DNA of 27,649 nucleotides from Castellaniella sp047971665 (GTDB lineage Bacteria > Pseudomonadota > Gammaproteobacteria > Burkholderiales > Burkholderiaceae_B): assembly GCF_047971665.1 (NCBI RefSeq), contig NZ_JBKEAA010000031.1, positions 1 to 27,649 on the forward strand. Direction: 5' to 3'. A program made the translations under genes and the position numbers. The notes under the pieces are model-generated. The model searched no databases, was not told where the DNA came from, and saw only the letters and a list, made by a program, of their open reading frames with translations. Shown piece after piece: positions 16,216-24,620 of this stretch (positions are counted from its first letter, which is position 1; the number at the start of each line of letters is the position of its first letter).

Positions 16216-16309
16216 ATTTTCTCCTGCTGCGGGATGCGCCAGCCGCATTTATAACAGGTTCGCACGCCAGCATGAAGCAAAGGCCCTTGCGTCCTGGCCA
16301 ATATCTCAG

Positions 16310-17103
16310 TCATCGTGTTTTCGAGTACTCGATCAGCCGATGGCGCGTGTTCTCCAGTTCCTTTTGCAGCAGTTCGGCATCCGGCAATACCGTCCGGTAG
16401 TTCGCCGCCATCACCTTGGTCGGCAAGCCATCCAGCGCATACCGCGCCAAAGCATGGCCCTTGTCGGCACACAGGATCAGGCCCACCGGCGGGTTCTCGT
16501 CCGGGCAGGCCCAATGCTCCTTGGCATAGTTGCAGTACATATGCATCTGCCCCACATCGGCATGCGTCAGGCTGCCCAGCTTCAGGTCGATGATGACCAG
16601 GCAGCGCAGCTTGCGATGGAAGAACAGCAGATCGACTCGATACCAGGCCTGGTCGATGCGCAGCCGACGTTGCCGCCCGCCGAAAGTGAAGCCTTCACCC
16701 AGCTCCAGCAGGAAGTCTTCAGCCGCCGGATCAATGCCGCTTCCAGGTTGGATTCCGAATACTCGTCCTTGAGGTCGAGGAACTCCAGCACATACGGGTC
16801 TTTGATGGCATCGCTGGGCGTGACGGTATCCTCGGGCTTGGCTGGCCACCGAACCCTTGACCAGCATCGCCGCCATTCCTGCGCCATTGTGCGTGCCTGA
16901 TCGACCGTCAGTTCCCCGTACTGGCCCAAGGCGGGCTTGCGGCGCTCGCCAGCATTCGTGCGGTACTGGAGCATGAATACCTTGCGGCCCGTCGGGGTGA
17001 TCTTGCACAGGAAGTCGGGCACCACGGTGTCCCGCAGTTCGATGGCCTTGTCTTGGAGTTGTGCCGCATCGACTGCGGACTTGGTGAGCTTGATCTTCGC
17101 CAT
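16310..17103 (-). pseudogene. Integrase N-terminus fused to frameshifted YhcG-type nuclease remnant
   Basis: The ATG at 17103 has GAGGAG seven bases upstream and opens the arm-type DNA-binding domain of a tyrosine integrase (MAKIKLTKSAVDAAQLQD ... GRKVFMLQYRTNAGERRKPALG ... TVDQARTMAQEW). After about 80 residues it switches in frame to the middle of a DUF1016/YhcG PD-(D/E)XK protein (AIKDPYVLEFLDLKDEYSESNLEAALIRRL). Near 16720 one base is missing (CTGAAGAC where the family has Leu-Glu-Asp), so the rest (DFLLELGEGFTF ... WYRVDLLFFHRKLRCLVIIDLK ... KVMAANYRTVLPD) continues in another frame to 16310. The integrase catalytic domain and the YhcG N-terminus are gone. Its position beside the tRNA 3' end fits an island integrase left after deletion. 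Confidence 0.8.
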
Positions 17104-17166
17104 GATGACTCCTCGGAAAGCCCGGTTTCCAAGAGCCGCATGGGAGCCCGGAGCCATCGTGAAACG

Positions 17167-17197
17167 AAAAAAAGACCTGGATGAACATCCAAGTCCT
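17167..17197 (-). terminator. Rho-independent terminator of tRNA-Lys
   Basis: On the minus strand, GGACTTGGATG pairs with CATCCAGGTCT with two wobbles and the loop opening to 4-6 bases. Seven T follow directly. It lies about 10 bases after the tRNA CCA end and well before the integrase remnant. Confidence 0.8.
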
Positions 17198-17206
17198 TGA
17201 TTTCCA

Positions 17207-17282
17207 TGGTGGGCTGTGAGTGACTCGAACACTCGACCGACGGATTAAGAGTCCGCTGCTCTACCAACTGAGCTAACAGCCC
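17207..17282 (-). tRNA. tRNA-Lys (anticodon CTT)
   Basis: The 76-base gene folds as a full cloverleaf. The acceptor stem is GGGCTGT/ACAGCCC, the D arm is GCTC-AGTTGGTA-GAGC, the anticodon stem is GCGGA/TCCGT with loop CTCTTAA (anticodon CTT, reads AAG), and the T arm is GAGTG-TTCGAGT-CACTC. The discriminator is A and CCA is encoded. It is transcribed from its own promoter downstream of purB and ended by the hairpin at 17167-17197. Its 3' end is a typical attachment site for tyrosine-integrase islands, and an integrase remnant lies just beyond. Confidence 0.96.
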
Positions 17283-17308
17283 GTCGCATTGATTTTGCGA
17301 AGAACGAA

Positions 17309-17337
17309 ACTATACCTCTTTTTTGGGGCACGCGCAA
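17309..17337 (-). promoter_or_regulatory. Sigma-70 promoter of tRNA-Lys
   Basis: On the minus strand, TTGCGC (17337-17332) and TATAGT (17314-17309) are separated by exactly 17 bases. The predicted start is about 25 bases before the mature tRNA 5' end. The boxes lie between the purB stop and the tRNA. Confidence 0.65.
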
Positions 17338-17368
17338 AACGCATGCCTGTGGGCCCCACACCCTGAAT

Positions 17369-18748
17369 CTACACGGCTGCCGCCAGCTGCGCCGCCAGCC
17401 CCACGTAACTGCGCGGCGTCATCGCCAGCAATCGGGCCTTGGGTTCTTCGGGCAGGTCCAGGCCGGTGATGAATTCACGCAGCGCCTGCTCGGTGATCCC
17501 CTTGCCACGCGTCAAGGCCTTCAGTTGCTCGTAGGGTTGCGGCAACCCATAACGGCGCATCACGGTCTGCACGGGCTCGGCCAGGATTTCCCAGCAGGCA
17601 TCGATGTCGGCGTCGATGGCGGCGGCATTCAACTCCAGCTTGCCCAGGCCGCGCAGGCAGGCCTCATAGGCGACCAGCCCATAGCCCAGTGCCACGCCCA
17701 GATTGCGCAGAACGGTGGAATCGGTCAGGTCGCGCTGCCAGCGAGATACCGGCAGTTTTTCCGACAAATGGCGCAACAGCGCGTTGGCCAGTCCCAGGTT
17801 GCCTTCGGAATTCTCGAAGTCGATCGGATTGACCTTGTGCGGCATGGTCGACGAGCCGACTTCACCGTCCTTCAGGCGCTGCTTGAAGTAACCCAGAGAG
17901 ATGTATCCCCAGACATCCCGGTTCAGATCCAGCAGGATGGTGTTGGCGCGGGCGATCGCATCGAACAGGGCGGCCATCCAGTCATGCGGTTCGATCTGGA
18001 TCGAATAGACATTCTGGGTCAACCCCAGCCCGCTCAGGACCCCGTTGGAAAATGCCGGCCAGTCGATTTCCGGATACGCCGCCAGGTGGGCGTTGTAATT
18101 GCCTGTGGCGCCGTTCATCTTGGCCAGAGGCTGCACGGCACGGATCGCCTCCAGTGCGCGCGCCAGGCGGGCGGCCACGTTGGCGAATTCCTTGCCCATG
18201 GTGCTGGGCGTGGCGGGCTGACCGTGGGTGCGTGACAGCAGCGGCTGGTCGGCGTACTGATGCGCCAGCGCGCGCAAGCTGGCCAGGACGGATTCCAGTG
18301 CCGGCACCACGCTCTGAGAGCGCGCACGACTGAGCATCAGCGCATGGGAGGTATTGTTGATATCTTCCGAAGTACAGGCGAAATGGATGAATTCCGCCGC
18401 CCGGGACAACTCGGCATCGTCAGTCACCCGTTCCTTGAGCCAGTATTCCACCGCTTTGACATCGTGATTGGTGGTGCGTTCGATGGCCTTGATGCGGGCC
18501 GCATCATCCTCGGAAAAATGCTCGACCAATGCCTGCAGCCGCGCACGCGCCGCAGCCGAAAAAGCCGGCAGTTCAGGCAATCCGGCGTCGGACAGACCGA
18601 TCAGCCAGGCGATCTCGACCTCGACCCGGTGTACCATGAAGCCTGCTTCGGACAGAAAGGGCCGCAGGGTGTCGGCCTTGGCCGCGTAACGCCCATCCAG
18701 GGGCGACAGCGCATTGAGTGCGCTGAGGGAGGAATCAATATGCATCAT
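17369..18748 (-). CDS. purB: Adenylosuccinate lyase
   Basis: PurB cleaves SAICAR to AICAR and adenylosuccinate to AMP, both releasing fumarate, in purine synthesis. The 459-residue product matches the family length. It shows the fumarase/aspartase signature GSSTMPHKVNP with the catalytic flexible-loop Ser, the TSEDINN motif, and the active-site His in SRTHGQPATPSTMG. The start is one of two adjacent ATG codons (18748 or 18745); the ribosome site is weak. A 31-codon in-frame extension upstream lacks family similarity and is rejected. The tRNA-Lys gene follows on the same strand with its own promoter. Confidence 0.96.
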   Translation of the reverse strand: MMHIDSSLSALNALSPLDGRYAAKADTLRPFLSEAGFMVHRVEVEIAWLIGLSDAGLPELPAFSAAARARLQALVEHFSEDDAARIKAIERTTNHDVKAVEYWLKERVTDDAELSRAAEFIHFACTSEDINNTSHALMLSRARSQSVVPALESVLASLRALAHQYADQPLLSRTHGQPATPSTMGKEFANVAARLARALEAIRAVQPLAKMNGATGNYNAHLAAYPEIDWPAFSNGVLSGLGLTQNVYSIQIEPHDWMAALFDAIARANTILLDLNRDVWGYISLGYFKQRLKDGEVGSSTMPHKVNPIDFENSEGNLGLANALLRHLSEKLPVSRWQRDLTDSTVLRNLGVALGYGLVAYEACLRGLGKLELNAAAIDADIDACWEILAEPVQTVMRRYGLPQPYEQLKALTRGKGITEQALREFITGLDLPEEPKARLLAMTPRSYVGLAAQLAAAV

Positions 18749-19000
18749 CGGCGAAAATGAAAAAGCGAGAAGGCGCGGCCTGCCGAACACGGCGCCGGAG
18801 CGCACGGGTCTGAGCGACGGCGATCTGACTGCGTCCGCCAACGCACAGGGCTTCGGCGGCGCACATCCAGACCCCGGATTCTAGCATCTGACCGCCCGCG
18901 GGCCAGTGCGCGTCGGCTCCCCTCCATAGGGAGGACAGCGGCTGGTAAAAAAAAGCACAAAATAGTGCGCCGAACCACGGGATGAGAGGACGCGTCCTGC

Positions 19001-19006
19001 TATACT
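19001..19006 (+). promoter_or_regulatory. Candidate -10 box for the GST gene
   Basis: TATACT lies about 31 bases before the ATG at 19037. No clear -35 is seen at the right distance and no good ribosome site precedes the ATG, so initiation may rely on a short 5' leader. Confidence 0.4.
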
Positions 19007-19036
19007 TTTCGAGCCTTGGACTATCCTGCCGCCCCC

Positions 19037-19651
19037 ATGAAATTGATCGGTTCCCTGACCAGCCCCTACGTCCGCAAGGTCCGTATCGTGCTAGCCGAGA
19101 AAAAACTCGACTATGAGCTGATTCTCGACGACCCCTGGGGCCCCGCGACGCACGTCACGGCACACAATCCCCTGGGCAAGGTGCCCTGTCTGATCATGGA
19201 CGAAAACGGCGCGCTGTTCGACTCGCGCGTCATCGTGGAATACCTGGATACGCTTTCTCCGGTCGGCCGGCTGATTCCGCCACCGGGACGCGAACGCGTG
19301 GAAGTCAAACGCTGGGAGGCGCTTGCCGACGGCGTCATGGACGCCGCCGCGTCCGCTTTCATGGAAACCCATCGCCGACCCGAAGGCCAGCGCAGTCCCG
19401 ACTGGGTCACGCGCCAACACCAGAAAATCCGCGCCGGGCTGGACTACATGGGGCAGTTGCTGGGGGAACAGGCCTACTGCATGGGCGTCAACCTGTGTCT
19501 GGCCGATATCGCCGTGGGCGCGGCCCTGGGCTATCTGGACCTGCGCTTCCCGGAGATGAACTGGCGCGCCGACCATGCCCACCTGGCCCGCCTGTTCGAC
19601 AAGCTCGACGCCCGTCCTTCGTTTGTCACCACCCGGCCGCCTGAGGCCTGA
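19037..19651 (+). CDS. yibF: Glutathione S-transferase family protein, YibF-like
   Basis: The 204-residue protein has an N-terminal thioredoxin-like GST domain (MKLIGSLTSPYVRKVRIVLAEK; cis-Pro in LGKVPCLI; glutathione-contacting DSRVIVEYLD) and an all-helical C-terminal domain (RWEALADGVMDAA ... LADIAVGAALGYLDLRF). The SPYVRKVRI start and DGVMDAA motif fit the YibF branch of bacterial GSTs, whose substrate is not established. The ATG at 19037 starts the conserved domain; a TTG seven codons upstream is unlikely. It converges with mnmA, leaving 10 bases between stops. Confidence 0.85.
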   Translation: MKLIGSLTSPYVRKVRIVLAEKKLDYELILDDPWGPATHVTAHNPLGKVPCLIMDENGALFDSRVIVEYLDTLSPVGRLIPPPGRERVEVKRWEALADGVMDAAASAFMETHRRPEGQRSPDWVTRQHQKIRAGLDYMGQLLGEQAYCMGVNLCLADIAVGAALGYLDLRFPEMNWRADHAHLARLFDKLDARPSFVTTRPPEA

Positions 19652-19661
19652 TCGCCCGCGC

Positions 19662-20777
19662 TCAGACAATCATCCCGCCGCCCAGGCATACATCGCCGTC
19701 ATACAGCACGGCTGACTGGCCAGGCGTGATGGCCCATTGCGACTCGGCAAAGCGCAAGGTGAAATCCGCTCCCTCCCCTGTTTCCAGAGTGCATGCGGCA
19801 TCGGCCTGCCGGTAGCGGGTCTTGGCGGCATAGGCGCCGGGCGCGGGCGGCTCGCCCGCCACCCAGCTGGCATCCTGGGCGCTCAGCCGTTCACTGAGCA
19901 GCCAGGGATGATCGTGCCCCTGTACCACATACAAGGTGTTGTGCTCCAGATCCTTGCGGGCCGCATACCAGGCATCGGCGGTGCCGTCCTCGCGCTGGGT
20001 GGCGCGTACGCCGCCGATCCCCAGCCCCTTGCGCTGGCCCTGGGTATGAAAGGCCAATCCCTGATGGCGGCCGACCTCCTGCCCTTCAGGCGTGAGCATC
20101 GGCCCCGGCCGGGTGGGCAGGTAACGGTTCAGGAATTCCCGGAAAGGCCGCTCACCGATGAAGCAGATGCCTGTGGAATCCTTTTTGGCCGCATTGGGCA
20201 AGCCGATCTCGCGCGCGATGCGGCGGACCTCGGTCTTGGGCAACTCACCCAGGGGAAACAGCGTGCGCGCCAGCTGATCCTGGTTTAGACGATGCAGGAA
20301 ATAGCTTTGATCCTTGGTACCGTCCAGCGCCTTCAGCAACTGGCTGCGCAGCCCCCCGGACGTCTCGATGCAGCGCACCCGGGCGTAATGACCGGTGGCG
20401 ATGTAATCGGCGCCCAGGCCCATGGCATGATCCAGGAAGGCCTTGAATTTGATTTCCGCGTTGCACAGCACATCCGGATTGGGCGTGCGCCCCGCGGAAT
20501 ATTCCCGCAAAAACTCGGCAAACACCCGGTCCTTGTATTCAGCGGCAAAATTGACCGCCTCGATGTCCACCCCCAGCACATCAGCCACGCTGGCAGCGTC
20601 CAGCCAGTCCTGGCGCGACGAGCAGTATTCGCTGTCATCGTCGTCTTCCCAGTTCTTCATGAACAGGCCGACCACCTCATAGCCCTGCTGCCGCAGCAGC
20701 CAAGCCGATACCGAGGAATCCACACCTCCCGACATGCCGATGACAACCCGGGCGCCTCGTGCCGGTCGTTCAGCCAC
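19662..20777 (-). CDS. mnmA: tRNA-specific 2-thiouridylase
   Basis: MnmA adds sulfur to U34 of tRNA-Lys, -Glu and -Gln, taking persulfide from the TusE relay. The 371-residue product has the PP-loop GMSGGVDSSVSAWLL, ATGHYARV, the first active Cys in NPDVLCNAEIKF, and the second in DSTGICFIGERPFREFL. The C-terminal beta-barrel ends VLYDGDVCLGGGMIV. I place the start at a GTG (20777-20775) that lies inside the end of glcF, eight bases of overlap. The longer upstream frame is a shadow of glcF. It is the last gene of the aroG-glc run, which makes its expression partly dependent on that transcript unless it has an internal promoter. Confidence 0.95.
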   Translation of the reverse strand: MAERPARGARVVIGMSGGVDSSVSAWLLRQQGYEVVGLFMKNWEDDDDSEYCSSRQDWLDAASVADVLGVDIEAVNFAAEYKDRVFAEFLREYSAGRTPNPDVLCNAEIKFKAFLDHAMGLGADYIATGHYARVRCIETSGGLRSQLLKALDGTKDQSYFLHRLNQDQLARTLFPLGELPKTEVRRIAREIGLPNAAKKDSTGICFIGERPFREFLNRYLPTRPGPMLTPEGQEVGRHQGLAFHTQGQRKGLGIGGVRATQREDGTADAWYAARKDLEHNTLYVVQGHDHPWLLSERLSAQDASWVAGEPPAPGAYAAKTRYRQADAACTLETGEGADFTLRFAESQWAITPGQSAVLYDGDVCLGGGMIV

Positions 20778-21999
20778 GCAGCGCCTCGTCCACGGTTTCG
20801 ATCCAGTGGCGCACCGGCATCTCGGTGCCACTCTGGAGATGACAGATGCAGCCGATGTTCGAGGACACGATGGTCTCGGGCAACGTCGTCTGGATGGCCT
20901 GAATCTTGCGGTCGCGCAGCGACTTGGACAACACCGGCTGGGTGATCGAATACGTCCCCGCCGAACCACAGCACAGGTGCGACTCACCGAAAGACTGCAG
21001 ATCGAACCCCAGGTCCGTCAGCAGCCGCTCCGTCACGGCGCGCAGCCCCTGCCAGTGTTGCAGCGTGCACGGCGGATGGAAGGCGCTGCGCCCCGGCGCC
21101 CGGCACATCCTGGCGCGAACCTCGGTGGCCATGGGCGAGAGAAACTCGGCAATATCCTTGACATACGGCATCAGGCGCTCGGCACGCTCGGCATAGGCCG
21201 GATCATGCTTCAGATGATGGGCATAGTCCTTGATCATGCCGCCGCAACCCGAGGCATTGACGACCACGGCCTCGACCTCGCCGGATTCCAGCAATGGCAG
21301 CCATGCGTCCACATTGGCGCGCATCTGGTCGCGGCCGGCCTCCTGGGCATCCAGGTGGAAATTGATGGCGCCGCAGCAGCCCGAGCCCGAGGCGATGCGG
21401 GTGCCGACACCAACGGCATCGAGCACGCGCAGCGTAGCGGCATCGATGGAAGGCATCATGGCAGGCTGAACACAATTGGCCAGCATCAGCACCTGCCTGC
21501 CATGACGGCCCGGATCCGCCGGCAGCGCTCCTGCGGGCCGGGCCTGCGCGATCTTGGCGCGCAGTACCGCCGGCAGGACGGGCCGCACCCAGACACCGAT
21601 CCGGTACAAGGACCCGAACCAGGACGAGCCCATCAGGCGCCGCAAGGTCTCGCGAATCAGGCGTTCGCGCAACGGCCGGCGCACCCGCTCGCTGACGACC
21701 TGCCGGCCGATATCCACCAGCGCGCCATACTGGACGCCCGATGGGCAGGTCGTCTCGCAATTGCGGCAGGTCAGACAGCGATCCAGATGCTGCTGCGTGA
21801 CGAACGTCGGCTCAACCCCCTCCAGCACCTGTTTGATCTGATAAATGCGGCCGCGCGGGCTGTCGAGTTCATCGCCCAGGATCTGATAGGTCGGACAGGT
21901 CGCCAGGCAAAAGCCGCAATGCACGCAACGGCGCAGGACTTCTTCGGCGTCCCGGCCGAAATCGGTATCGCTCGCCCATTCTGCGAGTTGTGTCTGCAT
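20770..21999 (-). CDS. glcF: Glycolate oxidase iron-sulfur subunit
   Basis: GlcF carries electrons from the GlcD/GlcE flavoproteins to the quinone pool at the inner membrane. The 409-residue product has two 4Fe-4S motifs, Cys25/28/31/35 (CVHCGFCLATCP) and Cys75/78/81/85 (CLTCRNCETTCP). Two CCG-type cysteine-rich domains follow (GSGCCGAINFHL and SHLCCGSAGTYSI). Length and order are standard. It starts 9 bases after glcE and overlaps the mnmA start by 8 bases. Confidence 0.96.
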   Translation of the reverse strand: MQTQLAEWASDTDFGRDAEEVLRRCVHCGFCLATCPTYQILGDELDSPRGRIYQIKQVLEGVEPTFVTQQHLDRCLTCRNCETTCPSGVQYGALVDIGRQVVSERVRRPLRERLIRETLRRLMGSSWFGSLYRIGVWVRPVLPAVLRAKIAQARPAGALPADPGRHGRQVLMLANCVQPAMMPSIDAATLRVLDAVGVGTRIASGSGCCGAINFHLDAQEAGRDQMRANVDAWLPLLESGEVEAVVVNASGCGGMIKDYAHHLKHDPAYAERAERLMPYVKDIAEFLSPMATEVRARMCRAPGRSAFHPPCTLQHWQGLRAVTERLLTDLGFDLQSFGESHLCCGSAGTYSITQPVLSKSLRDRKIQAIQTTLPETIVSSNIGCICHLQSGTEMPVRHWIETVDEALRG

Positions 22000-22008
22000 G
22001 ATGGGTCC

Positions 22009-23103
22009 TCAGAGTTCAGGATAGAGTCGGTGCACATTGAAAATGCCGGCAGGATCGAATTCCCGCTTCAGCCGCCGGTGGATCTGCAGGACGCCGTTGT
22101 CCAGGGGATGGAACGTCGGCACCTCTTCGGGCGCGCCCTCGCGTCGGTACAGACACGCGGAACCACCCAGCGTCCGGACTCTGTCGCGCAGCGCCGCCGC
22201 ATCATGCGAGCCCGCCAGCCAGCGCAGGCCACCGCCCCACTCGTGCAGCACCGGCCCCAGGCCCAAGGCCGGCGCGCCGGCAGGCAACACGATGCGCCAC
22301 AGGGGCCGCTGATCAAAAAACGCATGCGTCTGATCGCGCAGACCCAGCCAGAAGGCCGCCGCATCGGCATCCGGCAACTGTTCTCCGCCGATTTCCTCCT
22401 GGCCGTGGAGCACGGCCGACGCGTTGCCTGAAAGACGCACGAACAATTTGCCGCTCGTGCCCGAGGCGTCCGCCACCCAGGCCGTCGCCGACACGGGCAA
22501 GGGCCGTGACCGCCAGCGCAGGCACAGATCCAGGGCAGCGGATTCATCGAGCGCCAGAACGCAGGTGGTTTCACGCGGCGGTCGGGGCGCGACCTTGAGA
22601 GAGACCTCCACAAGCGCCCCCAGAACCCCCAGGGATCCCGCCAACAGCCGCGAGACATCGTAGCCGGCGACATTCTTCATGACCTCTCCGCCAAAGTGCA
22701 GCACATTGCCATCGGCGCTCAGCAAACGCGTGCCGAGCACGAAATCGGCCAAAGGGCCGGCGGCCATGCGACGCGGCCCCGACAGGCCCGACGCGACACA
22801 TCCCCCCAGGGTACCGGCCGCGCCAAAACGCGGTGGCTCGAAGGCCAGCATCTGATCCTGTGACGCCAGCAACGTCTCGACTTCCGCCAGCGGTGTGCCC
22901 GCCCGGGCCGTCAACACCAGTTCGGACGGCTCGTACCCCACCACCCCCTGATAGGCCGAAAGATCCAGCCAGGTTGCCGCATCATCGGCCGGCAGCGGCC
23001 CGCCATAAAAAAGCCGCGTGCCGCCGCCCCGGATCAGAAGCGGGCGCTGGCCCGCGCGAGCAGTCACGACCTGTTCGCAAAGTTCGGACAATACGAATTC
23101 CAT
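22009..23103 (-). CDS. glcE: Glycolate oxidase FAD-binding subunit
   Basis: GlcE is the second flavoprotein of the glycolate oxidase complex. The 364-residue product has a PCMH-type FAD domain (RPLLIRGGGTRLFYGG ... VVGYEPSELVLTARAGTPLAEVETLLA; GAAGTLGGCVASGLSGPRR; FGGEVMKNVAGYDVSRLLAGSLGVLGALVEVSLKV). The C-terminus is short and ends GIFNVHRLYPEL. It is shorter than GlcD, as in E. coli. It starts 11 bases after the glcD stop. The GGGTRLFYG and GYD-RL motifs are the flavin contacts seen in this family. Confidence 0.95.
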   Translation of the reverse strand: MEFVLSELCEQVVTARAGQRPLLIRGGGTRLFYGGPLPADDAATWLDLSAYQGVVGYEPSELVLTARAGTPLAEVETLLASQDQMLAFEPPRFGAAGTLGGCVASGLSGPRRMAAGPLADFVLGTRLLSADGNVLHFGGEVMKNVAGYDVSRLLAGSLGVLGALVEVSLKVAPRPPRETTCVLALDESAALDLCLRWRSRPLPVSATAWVADASGTSGKLFVRLSGNASAVLHGQEEIGGEQLPDADAAAFWLGLRDQTHAFFDQRPLWRIVLPAGAPALGLGPVLHEWGGGLRWLAGSHDAAALRDRVRTLGGSACLYRREGAPEEVPTFHPLDNGVLQIHRRLKREFDPAGIFNVHRLYPEL

Positions 23104-23114
23104 GGGTGAGGATC

Positions 23115-24611
23115 CTAGAACCGGGGGATATCGGGAAAGCGGATGTCGCCTTGGTGGACGTGCATCTTGCCGTATTCCGCGCAGCGCACCAGGGTCGGGA
23201 TGAGCTTGAGCGGGTTGAGCAATCCATAGGGATCGAAGGCACGCTTGACCGCCGAGAACATATCCAGCTCATCGCGCGTGAACTGTGAGCACATCTGGTT
23301 GATCTTTTCCAGGCCCACGCCATGCTCGCCAGTAATGGTGCCTCCCACCTGGACGCACAGTTCCAGGATGGCGACACCGAAAGCGTCGGCGCGTTCGACC
23401 TCGTCAGGCTGGTTGGCGTCGAACAGAATCAAGGGATGCAGGTTGCCGTCTCCGGCATGGAACACGTTCGAGCAGCGCAGTCCGAACTGCTGCTCCATCT
23501 CGGCAATCGCGGCCAGCACCTTGCCCAGATGGCGGCGCGGAATCGTGCCATCCATGCAGTAGTAATCGGGCGAGATGCGCCCCGCGGCGGGAAAGGCGTT
23601 CTTGCGCCCGGCCCAGAATTTCAGGCGTTCCTCTTCGGATGAAGAGGTCTGCAGCCGGGTGGCGCCGGCCTCGCGCAGCAGCGCCTCGACACGGGTGATT
23701 TCCTCGGCCACCTCATCGGGCGTGCCATCCGACTCGCAGAGCAGGATGGCGGCGGCATCCAGGTCGTAACCAGCCTTGACGAACGGCTCGACCATGTGCA
23801 CGGAACGCTTGTCCATCAGTTCCAGCCCAGCCGGAATGATGCCGCCCGCGATGATGCGCGTGACGCCCTCGCCCGCCTGCTCGACGCTGGGAAAGCTGGC
23901 CATGACCACCTGCGCCAGCTGAGGACGCGGGATCAGCCGCACCGTCACCTCGGTCACCAGGCCCAGCATCCCCTCGGAGCCGATGAAGGCCTGCAGCAGG
24001 TTCAGGCCCGGGGCGTCCGGGGCCTCGCCGCCGAGTTCGATGACCTCGCCTTCGATCGTGACCATGCGCACCCGCAGGACGTTGTGCACCGTCAGGCCAT
24101 ATTTAAGGCAATGCACACCGCCCGAGTTTTCCGCCACATTGCCACCGATGGAACACGCGATCTGGCTGGACGGATCGGGCGCGTAGTACAGGCCATGCGG
24201 CGCCGCGGCCTCTGAAATCGCCAGGTTGCGCACGCCCGGGCCGACCACCGCCACGCAGGCCACCGGGTCGAGGCGCAGAATTTGATTGAGCTTTGCCAAC
24301 CCCACGACCACCCCCTGGGGATGCGGCGTGGCGCCGCCCGAGAGCCCCGTGCCGGTGCCTCGCGGCACCACGGGCACATTATGTTCATGACAGGCCTTGA
24401 GGATGGCGACGACCTGGGTCTCGTTCTCGGGCAGCACCACGATGGGGGGCGGCTGCCGGTACAGCACCAGCCCGTCACATTCGTAGGCCTTGGTCTGATC
24501 GGGCCGGGTCAGAATGCAGTGCGCCGGCACATCCCGCGCGATGCGGGCCAGAAAGCCGGAAAAATCGGGCACGATGGCATGTCGTTCGTCCGCGGAGATT
24601 GCAGTGTCCAT
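23115..24611 (-). CDS. glcD: Glycolate oxidase catalytic flavoprotein subunit
   Basis: GlcD oxidises glycolate to glyoxylate with FAD. The 498-residue product has a PCMH FAD domain (VVLPENETQVVAILKACHEHNVPVVPRGTGTGLSGGA; SIGGNVAENSGGVHCLKYGLTVHNVLRV; FIGSEGMLGLVTEVTVRLIP). The C-terminal substrate domain has the HAGDGNLHPLILFD histidine motif and GTITGEHGVGLEK. The gene begins 9 bases after the preceding flavoprotein gene and leads glcE and glcF. No glcC regulator is seen here; transcription may come from the aroG promoter region or from an internal site I could not identify. Confidence 0.96.
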   Translation of the reverse strand: MDTAISADERHAIVPDFSGFLARIARDVPAHCILTRPDQTKAYECDGLVLYRQPPPIVVLPENETQVVAILKACHEHNVPVVPRGTGTGLSGGATPHPQGVVVGLAKLNQILRLDPVACVAVVGPGVRNLAISEAAAPHGLYYAPDPSSQIACSIGGNVAENSGGVHCLKYGLTVHNVLRVRMVTIEGEVIELGGEAPDAPGLNLLQAFIGSEGMLGLVTEVTVRLIPRPQLAQVVMASFPSVEQAGEGVTRIIAGGIIPAGLELMDKRSVHMVEPFVKAGYDLDAAAILLCESDGTPDEVAEEITRVEALLREAGATRLQTSSSEEERLKFWAGRKNAFPAAGRISPDYYCMDGTIPRRHLGKVLAAIAEMEQQFGLRCSNVFHAGDGNLHPLILFDANQPDEVERADAFGVAILELCVQVGGTITGEHGVGLEKINQMCSQFTRDELDMFSAVKRAFDPYGLLNPLKLIPTLVRCAEYGKMHVHQGDIRFPDIPRF

Positions 24612-24620
24612 GAATTTTTC

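Noticed and set aside
18745..18978. 77-codon minus-strand ORF upstream of purB
   Set aside because: Arg-rich, no ribosome site and no family resemblance; it overlaps the purB start region.
20734..22431. 565-codon plus-strand ORF
   Set aside because: It lies antisense to glcF and glcE, which are unmistakable; composition is that of a shadow frame.
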